Assembly (NCBI RefSeq): GCF_011397635.1 | Contig: NC_064753.1 | Span: 35,054,322-35,118,321, forward strand | Length of the DNA: 64,000 nucleotides | Direction of reading: 5' to 3' | From: Epinephelus fuscoguttatus | Taxonomy: Eukaryota > Chordata > Actinopteri > Perciformes > Serranidae | In this document: piece after piece, positions 38,422-61,800 of the stretch | Numbering within the stretch: the first letter of the stretch is position 1 | Layout: every line of letters starts with the position of its first letter | The notes under the pieces: generated by a model | Databases searched by the model: none | What the model saw: the letters and a program-made list of their open reading frames with translations, nothing else | Told to the model about the DNA's origin: nothing | Position numbers and translations under genes: made by a program

Positions 38422-40929
38422 GTCTACTTCTACCCATTCTTGCCCCATGCTAGAGGCCACACATTTGGTAGTTGGTGGACACCTTAATAAGTACAAGTGA
38501 GCTCTAAAGATGACCAGTCACAAAGGGCCCACCTGCAACCCTTGACATCAGTGACGACCCTCAGACACACAGGAGCACATGGATCCCACTGAGAGCGCCA
38601 GGCCATGACTGACTGGACATGTTGCTCATGCTGACTGAATTCTGATGGAGTGATACAATTTTAAGTGTAACCACAAGATGGCAGTATATGCACACTGAAA
38701 TATTAAAACAGCACCCAGCAACAGACATGTACCAGCTCAGTAATGAAACTTCATTGGAAGGACATTTTCGTGTGTCAAAGCTTTTAAGTTTCATTCTGAT
38801 CCTCATGTCGTGAGGTCTATGTGTTCCATACAAAACAGGCAGTATTCAATATTGTATTCATTGCATACTTTGACATAAGGTTGAGTTGTTTTTACTGTCA
38901 ACACCACTGACAACCACAGATTATAAAAGCACATAAAACACCCCAGCCCAAGTCATTTCTTCAAAAACCTGAATAAAAAGAAGCATTTGAACTCTGCTGT
39001 GACTTTACGATACTGTGTATAGAGAAATGTTCCTGAATATCCTTGAGACTCACTTTAACAAGAGTTACTTTATTTTCATGAGTTGTACTTTTTATATTCC
39101 AATGCTGTGACAATGTTGTTTTGAAAGACTCATGCAAATAAAGCATACATTATTTAATCACAAAGCACATCCAGCCTCACTCAGATTGATTTTATGTGTT
39201 TTGACTGTTTATTTAAATGACAGAGATCAATGTCATTACCAATACAAGAGAATTTGAATTCATATTTTTTTTGGCCTCGGGCGTTTTTGATTGTACATCC
39301 CTCTGGCAATTCTTTGACCGATTTGGAAGGGTAGATCTCTCATTGTCTGGGAGGATTAGCAAGCCACAATGCCACAAGGCTTGTGTTTGGCCAGATGAAG
39401 AGCATTAACACATTGCTGACAGCCATGCAGACAGCCTTTCAGGGGGAGTCAAGGAATAAAGGTCTTTAAAGATAACAAGATTTCAAGAATTTGAAGGACG
39501 ACAGATTTGATTTCATAGATGAGGTTTCACTCAGTGGTGACATTTGACTTAAAGTTTTGCTTAAAAAACATATTTTTCAAGTCAAAAATGTGCACGCAAA
39601 ATCTGTTTCCTGCCATTCACGTAAAAGCCATGCATGTGTTTTTGCAGATTGACGTGGTAATAGTGGAAGGGCAATTACACTGAATTACTGCTCCACTTGC
39701 CAGAGATTTACGCTTGAAATATAACAGCTGAGCAAATTACACGAGCTAACAGACAGCTGAAATCAGTGACCTGTTTGTTAAGTATATATTGTAGACTTCT
39801 TGTTTTTGCTGGTGGCAAAGAAACTTTCTTTGAAAAAAAACTGTCAATCAAACTTACAACCAACTTTTGTTATAGTTGTAGCTGTCAGTGAGCTAAACAT
39901 GTCTAATTATCACTTTACTTTGGTGCTAAGAAGAGCTGGCATGCTCCTAGTTGTCAGAAAGCACAAATGCAGGGGAGAGGTTAATACCACTTGTGGCTTT
40001 TTATCCTATTACCTACATTAGGTTAAAGTTTATTGTATATGAGGAGAGTGTTCCACACGATCAAGCATAAATGCTGAATGGTTAGCTTAAGAAAGCCCAA
40101 GAGTAGTCATTAATGTTAATGTAGTTCACTGTCAATATTCTACATAATTAATATATTATTGCATAATTTGATGGTGTCATTACCATGGGCACAAATGTTC
40201 AACACTGTTCAGCTTTACATGGAAGAACTCTCTGATACTGTACCTCTTAGGGGAGCAGATTGTTCTTTTGGAGTAGAGAACAAGAAGGATCTCACCAAGG
40301 TTTCTGTTTGTTGCATCACATCACCTCATTGCTGTTTGCATCAGACAAGGTATTTGGGATTTCACTGTAGCTTTAGGCTGACTTTTAAATGGCCAAACAA
40401 AGCTGAAAACCAACAGCGTGAAGCATTTTCAGTACAACAGCCTGATTAAAAAAAAAAAAAAAAAAGGCAGCATCAACTTATGTTCCACCTCGAGCTTCAC
40501 ATGAACGCCTTTATGAGAAGTTGTCGGGTCCTGGAAACGTGTCGGGGTAGGCTGGAGAGAAGGGGAAAGCAATTTCTAAAACACAAGGAATATCATCTGT
40601 AGCCTATCTGATAAATGAGTAATACTAATGTGGTAAGGTGGTTCACACACAGGTGTTTTTTCATCTATGATCTGTGGCACTGACTCCATGTTAAACCTTT
40701 CAGCCATGCATAATAGTATGTCTCTGAAGAGTCACATAAAACTGATTGAAGCTTGAGGGAAATGTAGATTTTGTCTTGTTACCCATGCAACATTCTCATA
40801 AAGTTTCCACATCCAAACACTATTTTAATAGATTCTAGGTGTGTGTTAACCATCAAAATTCTGCATTATTCTACTGTCCTGTTGGATGCCTTTACATTCT
40901 GTTGTTAACGTCTTCACTTCTAACGGTAA

Positions 40930-41641
40930 ATCCATCAAAAGAGTGTTCTCATCAGTACTTGGGTACATTGAGAGATGAGATAAGTCGTTTTACTTGGAGT
41001 GCTGAGAAAAAACTTGTTGAAGCTACTTTTCTGTCTGTGATTGATTACCGTGACATATTGTACATGCATGCAAACTCCTCCATTTTGCATAGCCTTGATT
41101 CAGTGTTTTATTTCAAATGCAAAGTCACTTACTCATCACTGCATTCTTTACGATTTGGTGGGTTGGATGTCATTGACCACTCACAGACAACACCACTGGT
41201 ATTTTAATCTATAAAGCAATATTGGGCAAACTTCTGGCCTACCTCTGCCCCCTTCTGTGTATCAGCTCTGGTCGTTATCAGCTATGCTCCTCCAAGTGAC
41301 TGCTTTTTATTTTGCTTCAGGTTTTTACAGATCTGGGAAAAACGGCATTCTCCTCTCTGCACCCTGGACATAGAACAATCTTCAGAAAGATCTAAAATTA
41401 GAAACACTTATATCCATTGATGAAATTAAGGGCATCATAAAGAATGTGGTGACAGAGACATGTGCTTGTTTTTTTTCTTGAGAGGCCATATGATTGAATA
41501 GTTGTTGGGTTTTATATTATATGTTGATTTTATTACATTTTACATGTGTTCTGATTGGCTGTCAGGCCTCTCTTGTAAAGGAGGTTTTCAATCTTGATGG
41601 GACTTCCTGGTTAAATAGAGGTTAAAAAATAAATAAATAAT
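40930..41641 (+). mobile_element. L2/CR1-like LINE, degraded 3' end
   Basis: Frame 1 reads KKLVEATFLSVIDYRDILYM, then HANSSILHSLDSVF. After a frameshift another frame reads YKAILGKLLAYLCPLLC and FTDLGKTAFSS. This is the order of the C-terminal end of a non-LTR retrotransposon ORF2 in fish. The 3' UTR word TGATGGGACTTCCTGGTTAA (about 41597-41616) followed by AATAAATAAATAA is the usual 3' end and tail. It is truncated at the 5' side and carries stops and frameshifts. Confidence 0.82.
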
Positions 41642-41977
41642 AAACTATCAGACTCCTTTGTATTACTATTACTCTTACTCTTACTGTACTGTGAAGTACC
41701 CTAAATGTTTTAGCAGAAAATGTGCCCTGTGGGTTACTCTACATCAATAAATTAAAATAAGTTACAATAATTAAATGAATCTATAATAAAAATGAACTAT
41801 TATCGTTATTATAGCTGCAGTTTTTATCAGGCATGATGACAGGAATGACTGCAGACAAACAGGTTCTGCTGTTCTCAAGGTGCACCCATGATAAAGAAAC
41901 CATTTCCCCTGCAGGAGACCCCGGTTATTAAAACTAACAGTCTTAATAGGAAATGGGGCTGATTGACAGCTCACTAC

Positions 41978-42110
41978 AGCCAATCCAATACCTTCTCAAC
42001 TGTAAAGAGAGGGGGCGGGACCATCTTGGCGGTTGCTATTGGCTGGCTTAAACATGCGCAGCTGACGTCGCCATTGCGCGGGTCTGTCAAAAAATATTTT
42101 CCATTTATGT
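41978..42110 (+). promoter_or_regulatory. diaph3: diaph3 TATA-less proximal promoter
   Basis: A compact cluster of standard promoter elements: tandem CCAAT boxes at 41980-41984 and 41985-41989, a GC box GGGGGCGGGA at 42011-42020, a YY1-like CCATCTTGG at 42021-42029, an inverted CCAAT (ATTGG) at 42038-42042, and a CRE-like TGACGTCG at 42063-42070. It sits about 500 bp upstream of the diaph3 ATG. Local CpG density is above the flanks. No TATA box is seen. The sites are read from sequence; activity is inferred. Confidence 0.7.
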
Positions 42111-42583
42111 ATCCAGCTAACGATTCATCCTCTGCTAGTACTTATTAGCTATATATCTTTCTCTTAACGGTCGGATAATATTGGTAAACGGAGGAAACTG
42201 TTATCTCGTATGCAGCATTCACCGCGGAAACTCAAGCGTTAAATTAGCATACGTGACAGTCCATAAATTGGATTAGCGCTAAGTAAAGCCACCGGTGAAT
42301 GGTAGGTTAGCAAGCTTGCTAACGTTAGCTAGTTTGCTAAACGGACTGTTGGGAGTGACGGCTGGAAAATATATGGACATTTCTGGATTTTGACAGTTGA
42401 ATGTGCGCCTGTGCGTTACGGTAACAAACGGTTGCTGTTGTAACGTAACGTTAATGTAGATAATTTCGTCCTTAGCTGTTTTAGTGTGTGCAGACTTAAC
42501 ATAATTAACATTAACGTACAAGGGTAACGTCTTCACTAACGTTAGTAGCTGTCAACTCAAGTGACCAGCTTCAGGTCAACAAC
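42111..42583 (+). other. diaph3: diaph3 5' leader
   Basis: Roughly 470 bases between the promoter cluster and the start codon, with several short upstream ATGs and a perfect 12-bp palindrome GCTAACGTTAGC at 42318-42329. No splice signal clearly interrupts it, so it is read as 5' UTR of exon 1, but an unseen 5' intron cannot be excluded. Confidence 0.5.
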
Positions 42584-53002
<10,419 letters not shown>

Positions 53003-53356
53003 TAACTTTATATAGTTACATGATTTGTGTTTAAATATTATGTACTTTTAAGACCTTGTACTGTGTGAACATATTGTGTCATTTGTGTATTTTTGAAAGA
53101 AAAATGACATCCCATGTGGGAGCAGGCCCAAGAGAGACTGGGTAGGGATTGAATTTGTAGTAAATCTGATTACAAGCCAGTGAAATCTCATTTGTCTTGC
53201 CATTTCAATCTGGAAGAGATGTAGTTACACCTGCACTGGGACACATTTATAAAAATACACATTCTGTTTTGAGGGTGTGAATATTTAACAGAGTAGTCAT
53301 TTAAATGCAAAATTAAAAGTAGTCATGATGTGAAACCTGGTACCTTGCAAGAATTT

Positions 53357-53380
53357 AAATAAATAAATAAATAAATAAAA
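53357..53380 (+). repeat. (AAAT)n microsatellite
   Basis: About six AAAT units in diaph3 intron 4. Confidence 0.95.
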
Positions 53381-54524
53381 ATCGGTCATCAAATTACAGA
53401 GGATGTGCTTATGTCATGGAAGGAGAGAGCCCACTCACTAATATCCAAATAAACCCAGTAGCATGCCTGCTGCCTTGCTGCATACAGAGCTTGCCTCTCT
53501 CCTCCTCACACTCTCATTTTCTCTTTGCCTTTTTTGCTCTACCTCTCTGGTTGGCTCACCCAGTCCCAAAAGCTGTTCAAAATAGATTTTCAGCTTTAAT
53601 AATTTCTGTTGCTTTTGGGTGATAGTGCATTACAACATAAATTGTTGATGCTTTTGAGTAATAGTGCTTCACAACACAAATGGATGAGGTTTGGTATTAA
53701 TTCTTAATAACATTTTTTTTTTTTGTGTGCTGGAAGATAATTGATTAGTTTTTGTGCGTTTGCCATCATGCTTGATTGGCCCTTCTCCAAAGTTTCAGCA
53801 TTGAGCCCCAAGCTTTTCCTTTACTCACCCTCACAGCAGACAGACGGATCTTGATAGAGGGTGATAAAACTGTTAGTGTTCAGAGGAAAATGATTAAATC
53901 TCCAAAGAAATGGAAATTTTGGACCATTCTTTCTCTCCCGGACCAAAAAAGGCCATGCTTTACATCGATTTCTCTTACCCTTAAGAATAGAATCCTATTG
54001 AAAGACCACAAATTGCAGGTGATACTCCATTAAATATCTACCCCAGAGTGTGTTCATAGTTAATATGGATTCGGTCCGTGATACTTACTTTGAATAATAA
54101 TGAAAACTCAGCCTACCTGAGGTGTTTTTTGTATTGATTTTATATTACAGAAGCTTGAGAATAACCTTTTTGTGGAGGCACCTCCAAGCTTAAATCAACT
54201 GTTGCTAACAAATATCACAGATATTAACCACAGGGATGGGAATTGAGAACCGGTTCCGAATTGTCCGTTCCATCAGATTCATATGCCTCCAAGCTTATCC
54301 AGGGATTCCCACACATTAATTTATTTGTGGCAGCCTGCCATAATATTAACATGTGTTGGCACATATCTGCTTTCCATTTTTGGTGCCTGACCATTCATTA
54401 GGAGCGCTGTTGGAATATATATACCGTTCATTCATTGCACCACACTCTTGGGGCCGCAGAACCCCAGGCACGGTGCATGTGAAACTTAACCCTTCATTGC
54501 TTTGGGTCAAAGAGTTTGCTTTCA

Positions 54525-55530
54525 ATCAATCAATCAATCAGAATTTATAAAGCCCAATATCACAAATCACAATTTGCCTCAGAGTAGGCTTGTGCCGATT
54601 TCCAGTTTAACCGGTTCGGTCCGGTTTAAGAGCTCCACCCGGTTTAATTCACGTCAACCTGATAAACCGAAGGAGAGAGAGGAAAAAAAAAAAGCTTTTC
54701 ACATTGGCAGCGTGTCAAGGGACTATATTCAACTTATCTTGCATTGTAACATGCATGCAACTTAATAAGGTTTATGTTTGTTTATAAATTAAGTGGAGGA
54801 GCCTACAAGTGTTTTGTTTAGTTTGTCTCAGAGGCTTCAGAGGGACTTGGCAGCTCCACTCTGCTCAGCTGTCTGCTGCTGCTGCAAGAGATCAAATTTC
54901 ATTGGGGGTGGGGAAAAGTATGAGGGAGTCAGCAGTCATTCAGTTTGTTGCCCTAGTAACCCGTTTCCACTGAAGAAGTTCCTGATACTATTTGGGGGTC
55001 TGGAACTACTACAGGAACGTCCTCTCGCTCGGCCCTCTTAACCGCTGTGTCTTGAGCGGAGTCGGAGGAAGGTTCCTTGGTGTCCTTCTGCGTCGTCTTC
55101 TTCTTGTATAATCTTGTGTGTATTGGCGGTTAATACAGCATTACCATCACCTAGTGGACTGGAAGCGCATTACACCTATAATGGGCTTTTATTGGGAAAA
55201 ATAGCTCAAATGCGACCCCCAGTGGTAAAATTAGGTATATAATTCGATATATTGGTTCGGTTAGATATTTGGCTTTAAATGAAACCGGTTGGAAAATTTT
55301 CAAACCGGCACAAGCCTACCTCAGAGGGCTTTACAGCATATGACATCCCTCTGTCCTTAGGACCCTCGCAGTGGATAAGGAAAAACTCCCCCAATAAAAC
55401 CCTTTAACGGGGGAAAAAATGGTAGAAACCTCAGGAAGAGCAACTGAGGAGGGATCCCTCCTTCAGGACGGACAGATGTGCAATAGATGTCGTACAGAAC
55501 ATCTTTCGAGCATCTGTCGTACAGAACAGT
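54525..55530 (+). repeat. Abundant teleost repeat (AATC)n-AAAGCCCAATATCACAAATC, split by an hAT element
   Basis: It starts with (AATC)4 at 54525-54540, then TTTATAAAGCCCAATATCAC and AAATTGCCTCAGAG-type sequence. After the insertion it resumes GGCTTTACAGCATATGACAT, CCTCTGTCCTTAGGACCCTC, GATAAGGAAAAACTCCCCC and AACCTCAGGAAGAGCAACTG. Joined over the insertion it reads as one uninterrupted unit of a repeat widely spread in fish (recall). No coding capacity is evident. Confidence 0.8.
54585..55318. mobile_element. hAT-like non-autonomous transposon with 8-bp target duplication
   Basis: 734 bp bounded by TAGGCTTGTGCCG (54585-54597) and its exact inverse CGGCACAAGCCTA (55306-55318). Both sides are flanked by CCTCAGAG (54577-54584 and 55319-55326). 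An 8-bp duplication is the hAT signature. AACCGGTT words cluster near both ends. No transposase is present, so it depended on an element elsewhere. Confidence 0.9.
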
Positions 55531-58500
55531 TTTCACTTGCCTCTGCAGCAGCTGCTCCTCTCATCTATCGTTCTGATCTGATCAGCTCTGGTCTGATGGA
55601 CTGATCAATCATCATTGTCCATGACTTAGACAAACTGCTGCTGCTGAGGAAAAAAAATCATGAATAGTTGTGATTGCGCTGTATTTACCCCTGAATTTAG
55701 AGAGGGAGCACATAATGATAGAGATGGCCCCACACATGCACACAAAGAAACCCTCGAAGGTTGCTGGCATGTTTGACAGTTGTACATTGTACAACAATGT
55801 TGTCAAACTTGTGCATCTATGCTAGTAGAAACCTGCAACAAGAAGAGGAGGAAGGTGTCATGGCAGAAATTAAAAAAATGGTCCAAAGCATGGCTTCATT
55901 TCACAAAGAAAGATGACAACAATGCTGTTGTAATATCTGTAAAATGATAATTTCAAGTTAAGGAGGAAACACTGGCACTTTGCTGGTCTTCAATTCCAGG
56001 AATACTATGTATTTGACATGCTACGCCACTGCTTCCCAACAAACTAACACGTCCGTTACCAAGGGTAATTATCCTATGTCATAATAACATCAGGACCACG
56101 CAGGCAGGCTCAGCAGATTTTTTTTCTCTGACAAAGAAATCCTATATGACACGAAATGCTGTCCAAATATTCAATCAATATAGATATCAATGTCAATAAG
56201 GGTATAACTGATAATATCATTGGTATCAATACAATCTTATCAGGTCCCATCCCTAATTAACCAGAGCTCAGGTTACCTCAAATTGCACTGGTGAACGCTT
56301 AGATCATTCTTAACATGTTTGTTTTTTAAATGTTAACAAGTTGGCACAGTGTGTTGCAAAGGCTTAAATTTAATATATTTGCTTTAATCAGACATCCTTC
56401 CAAAGTTGCCCGAGGCTGTCCATCTCTAGTTACCATGGGGACCATCAGCCTGTTTATAAGCTTCCATTCGTTTACCTGCATAGCAAAAAGAAATAGGAGA
56501 CACTGCGCTCAACTCAGTGCGACCTTGAAGACTGGGTGCTGTGCACTGAAACAGTGAAGACGCCAAGGAGAGGTGGTAATAGGGACGGAATAATTCTCCA
56601 AAGGGAGGCATGTTGGATACACTTCCTTGATGCCTTCATTCCCAGTTGGATGAGTGAAGGGATTTCATTAGCTTGTTTCTAATGAAGTGACTATAATTTG
56701 TGTTGTTCCCTTGATTTTTCATGACTTATTATCCTACGCCATGAGGGTCTGTGCCTGAAAAGGTTGTGGCAACCCCCCCCCGTTTGGATTCACAAGTTGT
56801 GTGGGTTGCAGTCACCTTTAATTAACCCCACCTGTGTATATTGATTGGGAAATTGCCAGAATACATGCTGAAGAAGGGCATCTTTCCTGAAACGTCCATG
56901 TGGCAATATTAAAATGTCGAACTGAAGTGCTGTCCTAGTTTTACCCCCCCCCTTTTTTAACCTGCATAGTAAAATAATGTTGCCATTGGCCAAAAGGCAT
57001 CAAATTAAAATCCTACAAAACACCAGTTTTATGAAATGCTACATTTACATAAGTCATGGTAAATTGCTTATTTCGAGAAGGAAGTTGTGTAAAAAAAAAA
57101 AAAAAAAAAGCATGTTGACATACGGCATCTCTCATGTTGGTAATTACTGAGTTAATATATTGTGACAGTGTGTGTGTAAGATACTCAGCAGGCTGGATTT
57201 AATTCTGCTTTCAATTCTTAAATCACTCTCAAGACCATGGTCAAATTATGGCCATTATTTTATGAGGCTGGCTGGGCTCTCATGTAATAATTTGCCCTCT
57301 CAGACCAATACCAGGCCCTTCAGCAATAACACACTCAAGGTTATGCTATTATTACAGGCGGATGAAGCTTTGGGGGCTTTCTTTCTATTTGCGCCTAAAA
57401 TGACTCAAGGCCTCGGGCCGGGGCGTCCAACACAGACAGCACAGTGACATCTGGTGGCTTGTAAAACTTATAGCAGCCCTTTAAGACAGGAGCCAAGGCA
57501 CTACCACACCTCGCTGGTTTTAATTGTTTTAGCCTCATATGTGTGCAATAAAAGTCGGAGAAGCCTGCGTGCTATTATTAAATCTGTAATACTTGAGTTC
57601 AGAGGTGCTGCATTAAAAGTAGATGCTGTGCAAATAATGAATCATTTAAATGCATCGTCCATAAAGCCTAGACATGCAGACACCAAAGTTGGCTTATGTG
57701 TTTTAAGTTCATGGCTGATATTTATGGAATAATATTTAACACATGAGCTGTGATGTGATTGCAAAATGATACTGACTAAATGCTCTTATTACTTCTGTGA
57801 CATTATTACTAGGTACAAGGTGGAAATGTGCTCATACGCATGATTATACCTTTTTTGTACATCTCCATATTTTTCAATTTGTCTCCTCTTTTATCTCACC
57901 GATGTGCCTATCACATAGTTTAGCTGCAAAACTTTAAAAACTGTCAATTGAATGAGGCTCTTTAAAAGCTTTGGACATCATCAGTCCCGTGGTATTCTTC
58001 ATTTATTACAAGCTCTGGCACAACGTACTGAAACAGTAAGCTTCAGTGGAGTAAACAAACTCTGGTGTGCTGGTATCATCCGCCCATCTTTACTATATTG
58101 TGTTGTACTGTTGCACAAGTTTCCTGTTAAAGTGATTTTTTTTTCAGTTGACTATTGAATTTTTTTTGACTGGAGATAGGGAATGTTTCCCTCCTACCAA
58201 AAATCTCAGGAATAAGGGGATGTATATTGATGTATGTTCTGTGCTGACTTAGTCAAGTGTGGCTCAGGCTTGCGATTTTCGTAGATTGCCTTGCAGAGAA
58301 ACAATTGTCATGTATTTTGTTACACAAAATAATCTCTGACCTTTTGCCAGTGTGTTGCGGCGCAGCAGTTGTCTTGAAATAACCAAAATAATTCTACTTC
58401 TCGGAGACCCCACTGTGTTGATTTGTCTGCAGTGCCCCTGCTGTGTGGGAAATGGTGTTTTACTTAGTGTTGCCTTTTAAAGCAAGAATTTTCAGAAAAG

Positions 58501-58780
58501 TCTCTCCTCTGTCTCAGTGATGCACAGCATGTCACTAAGACTGAAGAGAGGGGCAAATTAATAGGCCATTAAAAAATCCCTGTGTTCTCAACTAGTGTTC
58601 TTATTTGCAAAGAAAGTATTTTTCAAGTCTCCTGTATCTCGATACAGTGTTCATACTGTAATTGTTCTCTTGTACAGCTTTGAAGAGATTACTTACTTAT
58701 GCAGTTTCAATAATATCGATGTGGATCAAATCCTACAGTCTTTTATCAGTGCAAAAATGCTACAGTTCAGCAAAAGCCAG
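55531..58780. other. diaph3 intron 4 segment, mostly unassigned
   Basis: AT-rich non-coding DNA. CTGAAGAAGGGCATCTTTCC followed by TGAAACGTC (about 56870-56898) resembles a repeat word seen in fish retroposons. An A-run of about 18 lies at 57,091-57,108. No exon was recognised. Confidence 0.45.
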
Positions 58781-58789
58781 GGTTCCTAC

Positions 58790-58870
58790 GCAAGTATGGA
58801 AAGTATGGAAATAAATTTGATCAATTTCCAGGTATTAAAAAGTATGGAAAATGAAAAATAAAGTATGGAA
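58790..58870 (+). repeat. Short degenerate tandem AAGTATGGAAA repeat
   Basis: AAGTATGGAAA recurs four times in about 80 bp, after GGGTTCCTACG. It resembles the GGGTTCC..ATGGAAA start of a teleost DNA element (recall), but no opposite end was found. Confidence 0.5.
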
Positions 58871-61800
58871 AATATTTATGTTTCCAGACTATTACCACTG
58901 TTCTAAGCACAGTTTGTGTGAGCGCAAACGTCTCAGAAAACATACCGCCCCTTTTACCTGATTGACAAGTGGTATGTGCAGTCCGCTGCCCCATGACCCT
59001 CCTCCAACCCCCTAGGTATCAAGTTTCACTCCAACACTGCATCTTCGACAAGAAGACGAGTTTCACATGGTTCACAATGGGTAGATGCAAGTTTTTGGAT
59101 GGATGCCTTGACAATAGGTGATTCTGACCACATGAAAGGAAAAAACACCGACGTCTCGTTACTGCATCGTTCACACCCAGAGTCCCAACCTTTTTGCCTC
59201 AGCCCAGACATTGAACTTACCCGAGTTTTTATTTGCATGCCATTATGGTACTTGGCTACAGTCGCCTATTAAGAATAATTAAATATGATGTGAAATATGA
59301 TACACTGATATATTTACTCAGATGTCGCATATTGTCTGAAAACAAACTTTGAGCAGTCTAATTTTGCCAAATCAAGTGGGTATCTTCCAAACTTGACTAT
59401 TTTGCAGGCAATTTAACCTGAACCTTCTCTGACTTCCTCAGGATGAACTGCTTGCAAGTCTCAAAGACTTCTGATCTGATAACATTAAACATGAAGCACG
59501 AGCTCACTGTCTCAACATTAATCAAAAATAAATGTAGTCTACTGATTTACAAATTCCAACTGTGGCTAAGACCTCAATTAAAGTGACTGAGTGTTGAAGG
59601 AGGATCACTGAAAGAGGAACATGTTCCCAAGTGTACAGTACAGAGTGAAAACAAAGCATGTGGACTGTAGACTGAGTACTAAAAAGAAAAAAGCTTTAAA
59701 GCTCGTTGTGTTTAAGTTAACCTGATAAGCCTTTTAACATTGTAGTTTCTTTGAATTCCAGGATATCTAATCGGAGGAAAACTTTTCAAGTTTTAGCAAA
59801 ATTTGCCATTCAATTTGATGTCGACTGTGTTTTCATGGCATGAATTTCCGTGTTAGTTAATAACCATGCATTAGTAATAATTGCTACTCTTTTCCTAATA
59901 AAACCTCTGCTCATGGTGACATAAATATTTTACATGGTCTTGATTTGAATAGTTAATCCGTAAATTGCATGAATTCATAAACAGGTTGAGGCTCACCAGT
60001 TCAGGCTGTTGTATCAGTGCTTGGTGTGTTACAGCATGGTTTGGATGCACCAGAGGTAGTGGTGTTGACCTCTTACAGGAGTGGTGCTGTTTCTGTCATT
60101 CACAGGCACAGTATGATGTTTAGGTAATGTTGGCTTTCACTACAGCAGGGAGACGAAACCTTTGTTGCCTGTCGCAGATGGGATGTCAGTTGTTATCATT
60201 GTTATTTGCTATCTCTGCATCCTCTCCTCAGTGTCCGATATGTCTGAGGGGAGGTAGGGGGGGCTCAGAACAGAGGAGTAAGTGCTCTGATAGTGAGTGT
60301 GCACTGAGACAGAGAGATCGAGGCATTGTGGCCCTGCTCCACTTCCCTGTCCCGTCGTGTGGAGAGGAGGGCCCCAATGGAAAGGTTGGCTGAGATTGGG
60401 AAGCGATAGGAAGAAAGCTGCTCCATTACCATGATTGTTCTAGGCACAGTTATTTGAGAAAGAAGTGGAAATCGCAGACAGGATTTTTCCCCACAGGGGT
60501 GCAGGTAGACGTGATGAGAGGACATTGATGTGCAAAGATTCATACTTGTTTGAAGTCAAATTTGACCATACCTCACCACTCTTGCTGGTGCAGTGAAAGG
60601 GTTTTTGCAAAGTTTGATGTGATACACGAAACAGTGGAGCACAGTCCTTTGCACTGCAATTCAGTTTGCTTATTTTGTATATAATTACTGTATGAATACA
60701 TTCACCACATTGTGTATATACTGTGAATCGATCACTATATGTTGAAAATATAGTTAGAAATGGCACGGAATTCTTTAAAGTTGAAAAATTTTATTGGAAA
60801 TGAAGAGGCAGACAGCTCACAGAGTACAAACCCCTGGCTGCCCCTGCAGCAAATGATGGGGCTGGGAGTGGGGGGCACAGCTCCTCTGATTCCAGCAGTG
60901 GACCAACAGGCTGTCACTAATACTCCTTTGGCTAGAAAGGCCCAGCCAGAAGTGCCTGTTGCTGCCATGAGCGGCACCCATGGTTCTCTGACTGCTTGAG
61001 GCCTTAGAAATACCAAGAGACAAACAGGCTGGTCATCATCATCATGTCCATCCAGGACGGGAGAGTTGTTTGACCACTGGGCCAGAAGAAGAAAAGGGAG
61101 GGAGGTAGACATTTACTGTATCAGTGATGGGCCGGTGTGCAAGCAGGGAGTGGGTAGAATTGGTGAAATTGCAGCCACTGTTCCAGTTACTCACGACAGC
61201 GAGATAAATATGAGGCAAGGGTAGGCCTTGGCTGACGAATTGCAGTCGAGAGCCATCATAAGAGCAAACAAGAGCACATTTTAGCCCTGATGGTAACAGC
61301 AATGGAGGGTAGAGTGCTAGATTCATGGAAGTACTATGTGATTGGGAGGAGGGTGCATTTATATGTCTTGCAGTAATGAAGCAGAGCATTATTGGGGTAA
61401 ACCAATGGCAAAGTTCCTTTTTTGTCTTTTTCCAGAGGTTTATACTGGATACCAAGCTATTCAGTAGCCACTTAGCTAGTATCACAAGAGACTTGGAGCT
61501 GATACCAATGTTTTTGCTTTCCTGGCTCTTCTTCAGTGTGCACATGTAGATTTGGCTCTGTCTATATGCAGTATCAGTTGCCCTTTCTGAAGCCTATAGA
61601 GGTGCTTATGATCAGCACACATTCATTGATGATTGAAGGTAAAAGTGAGTCTTTTAAGTGAGATAGATTTTGACAGCTAGTTTAACATTTATTATATATT
61701 GAGGAGAATGTCATAGATTGGGGCCTGAGGTGTCATGGGAGATACAGGCTGGGCAGAGTTCCATTGTTTTGGCAGCCTGCAGGGGTTAGGGATTATTTAT

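Larger units (their letters stand above)
36856..41977. other. Intergenic interval between tdrd3 and diaph3
   Basis: About 5.1 kb separates the two divergent genes. It includes the tdrd3 leader, an AT-rich unremarkable part (37,100-37,975), a teleost MITE-like repeat (37,979-38,421), unassigned AT-rich sequence (38,422-40,440), an A18 run near 40,448-40,465 and a degraded LINE 3' end (about 40,930-41,640). No host exon was recognised on either strand. Confidence 0.7.

Noticed and set aside
59440..59480. CTTCCTCAG followed by GATGAACTGCTTGCAAGTC as diaph3 exon 5
   Set aside because: The reading frame hits TGA after ten codons, has no donor and does not match the expected formin sequence.
61042..61545. 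167-aa minus-strand ORF as a gene nested in diaph3
   Set aside because: No recognised domain, no promoter or poly(A) support, and overlapping ORFs of similar size on the same and opposite strand. Kept only as a low-interest finding.
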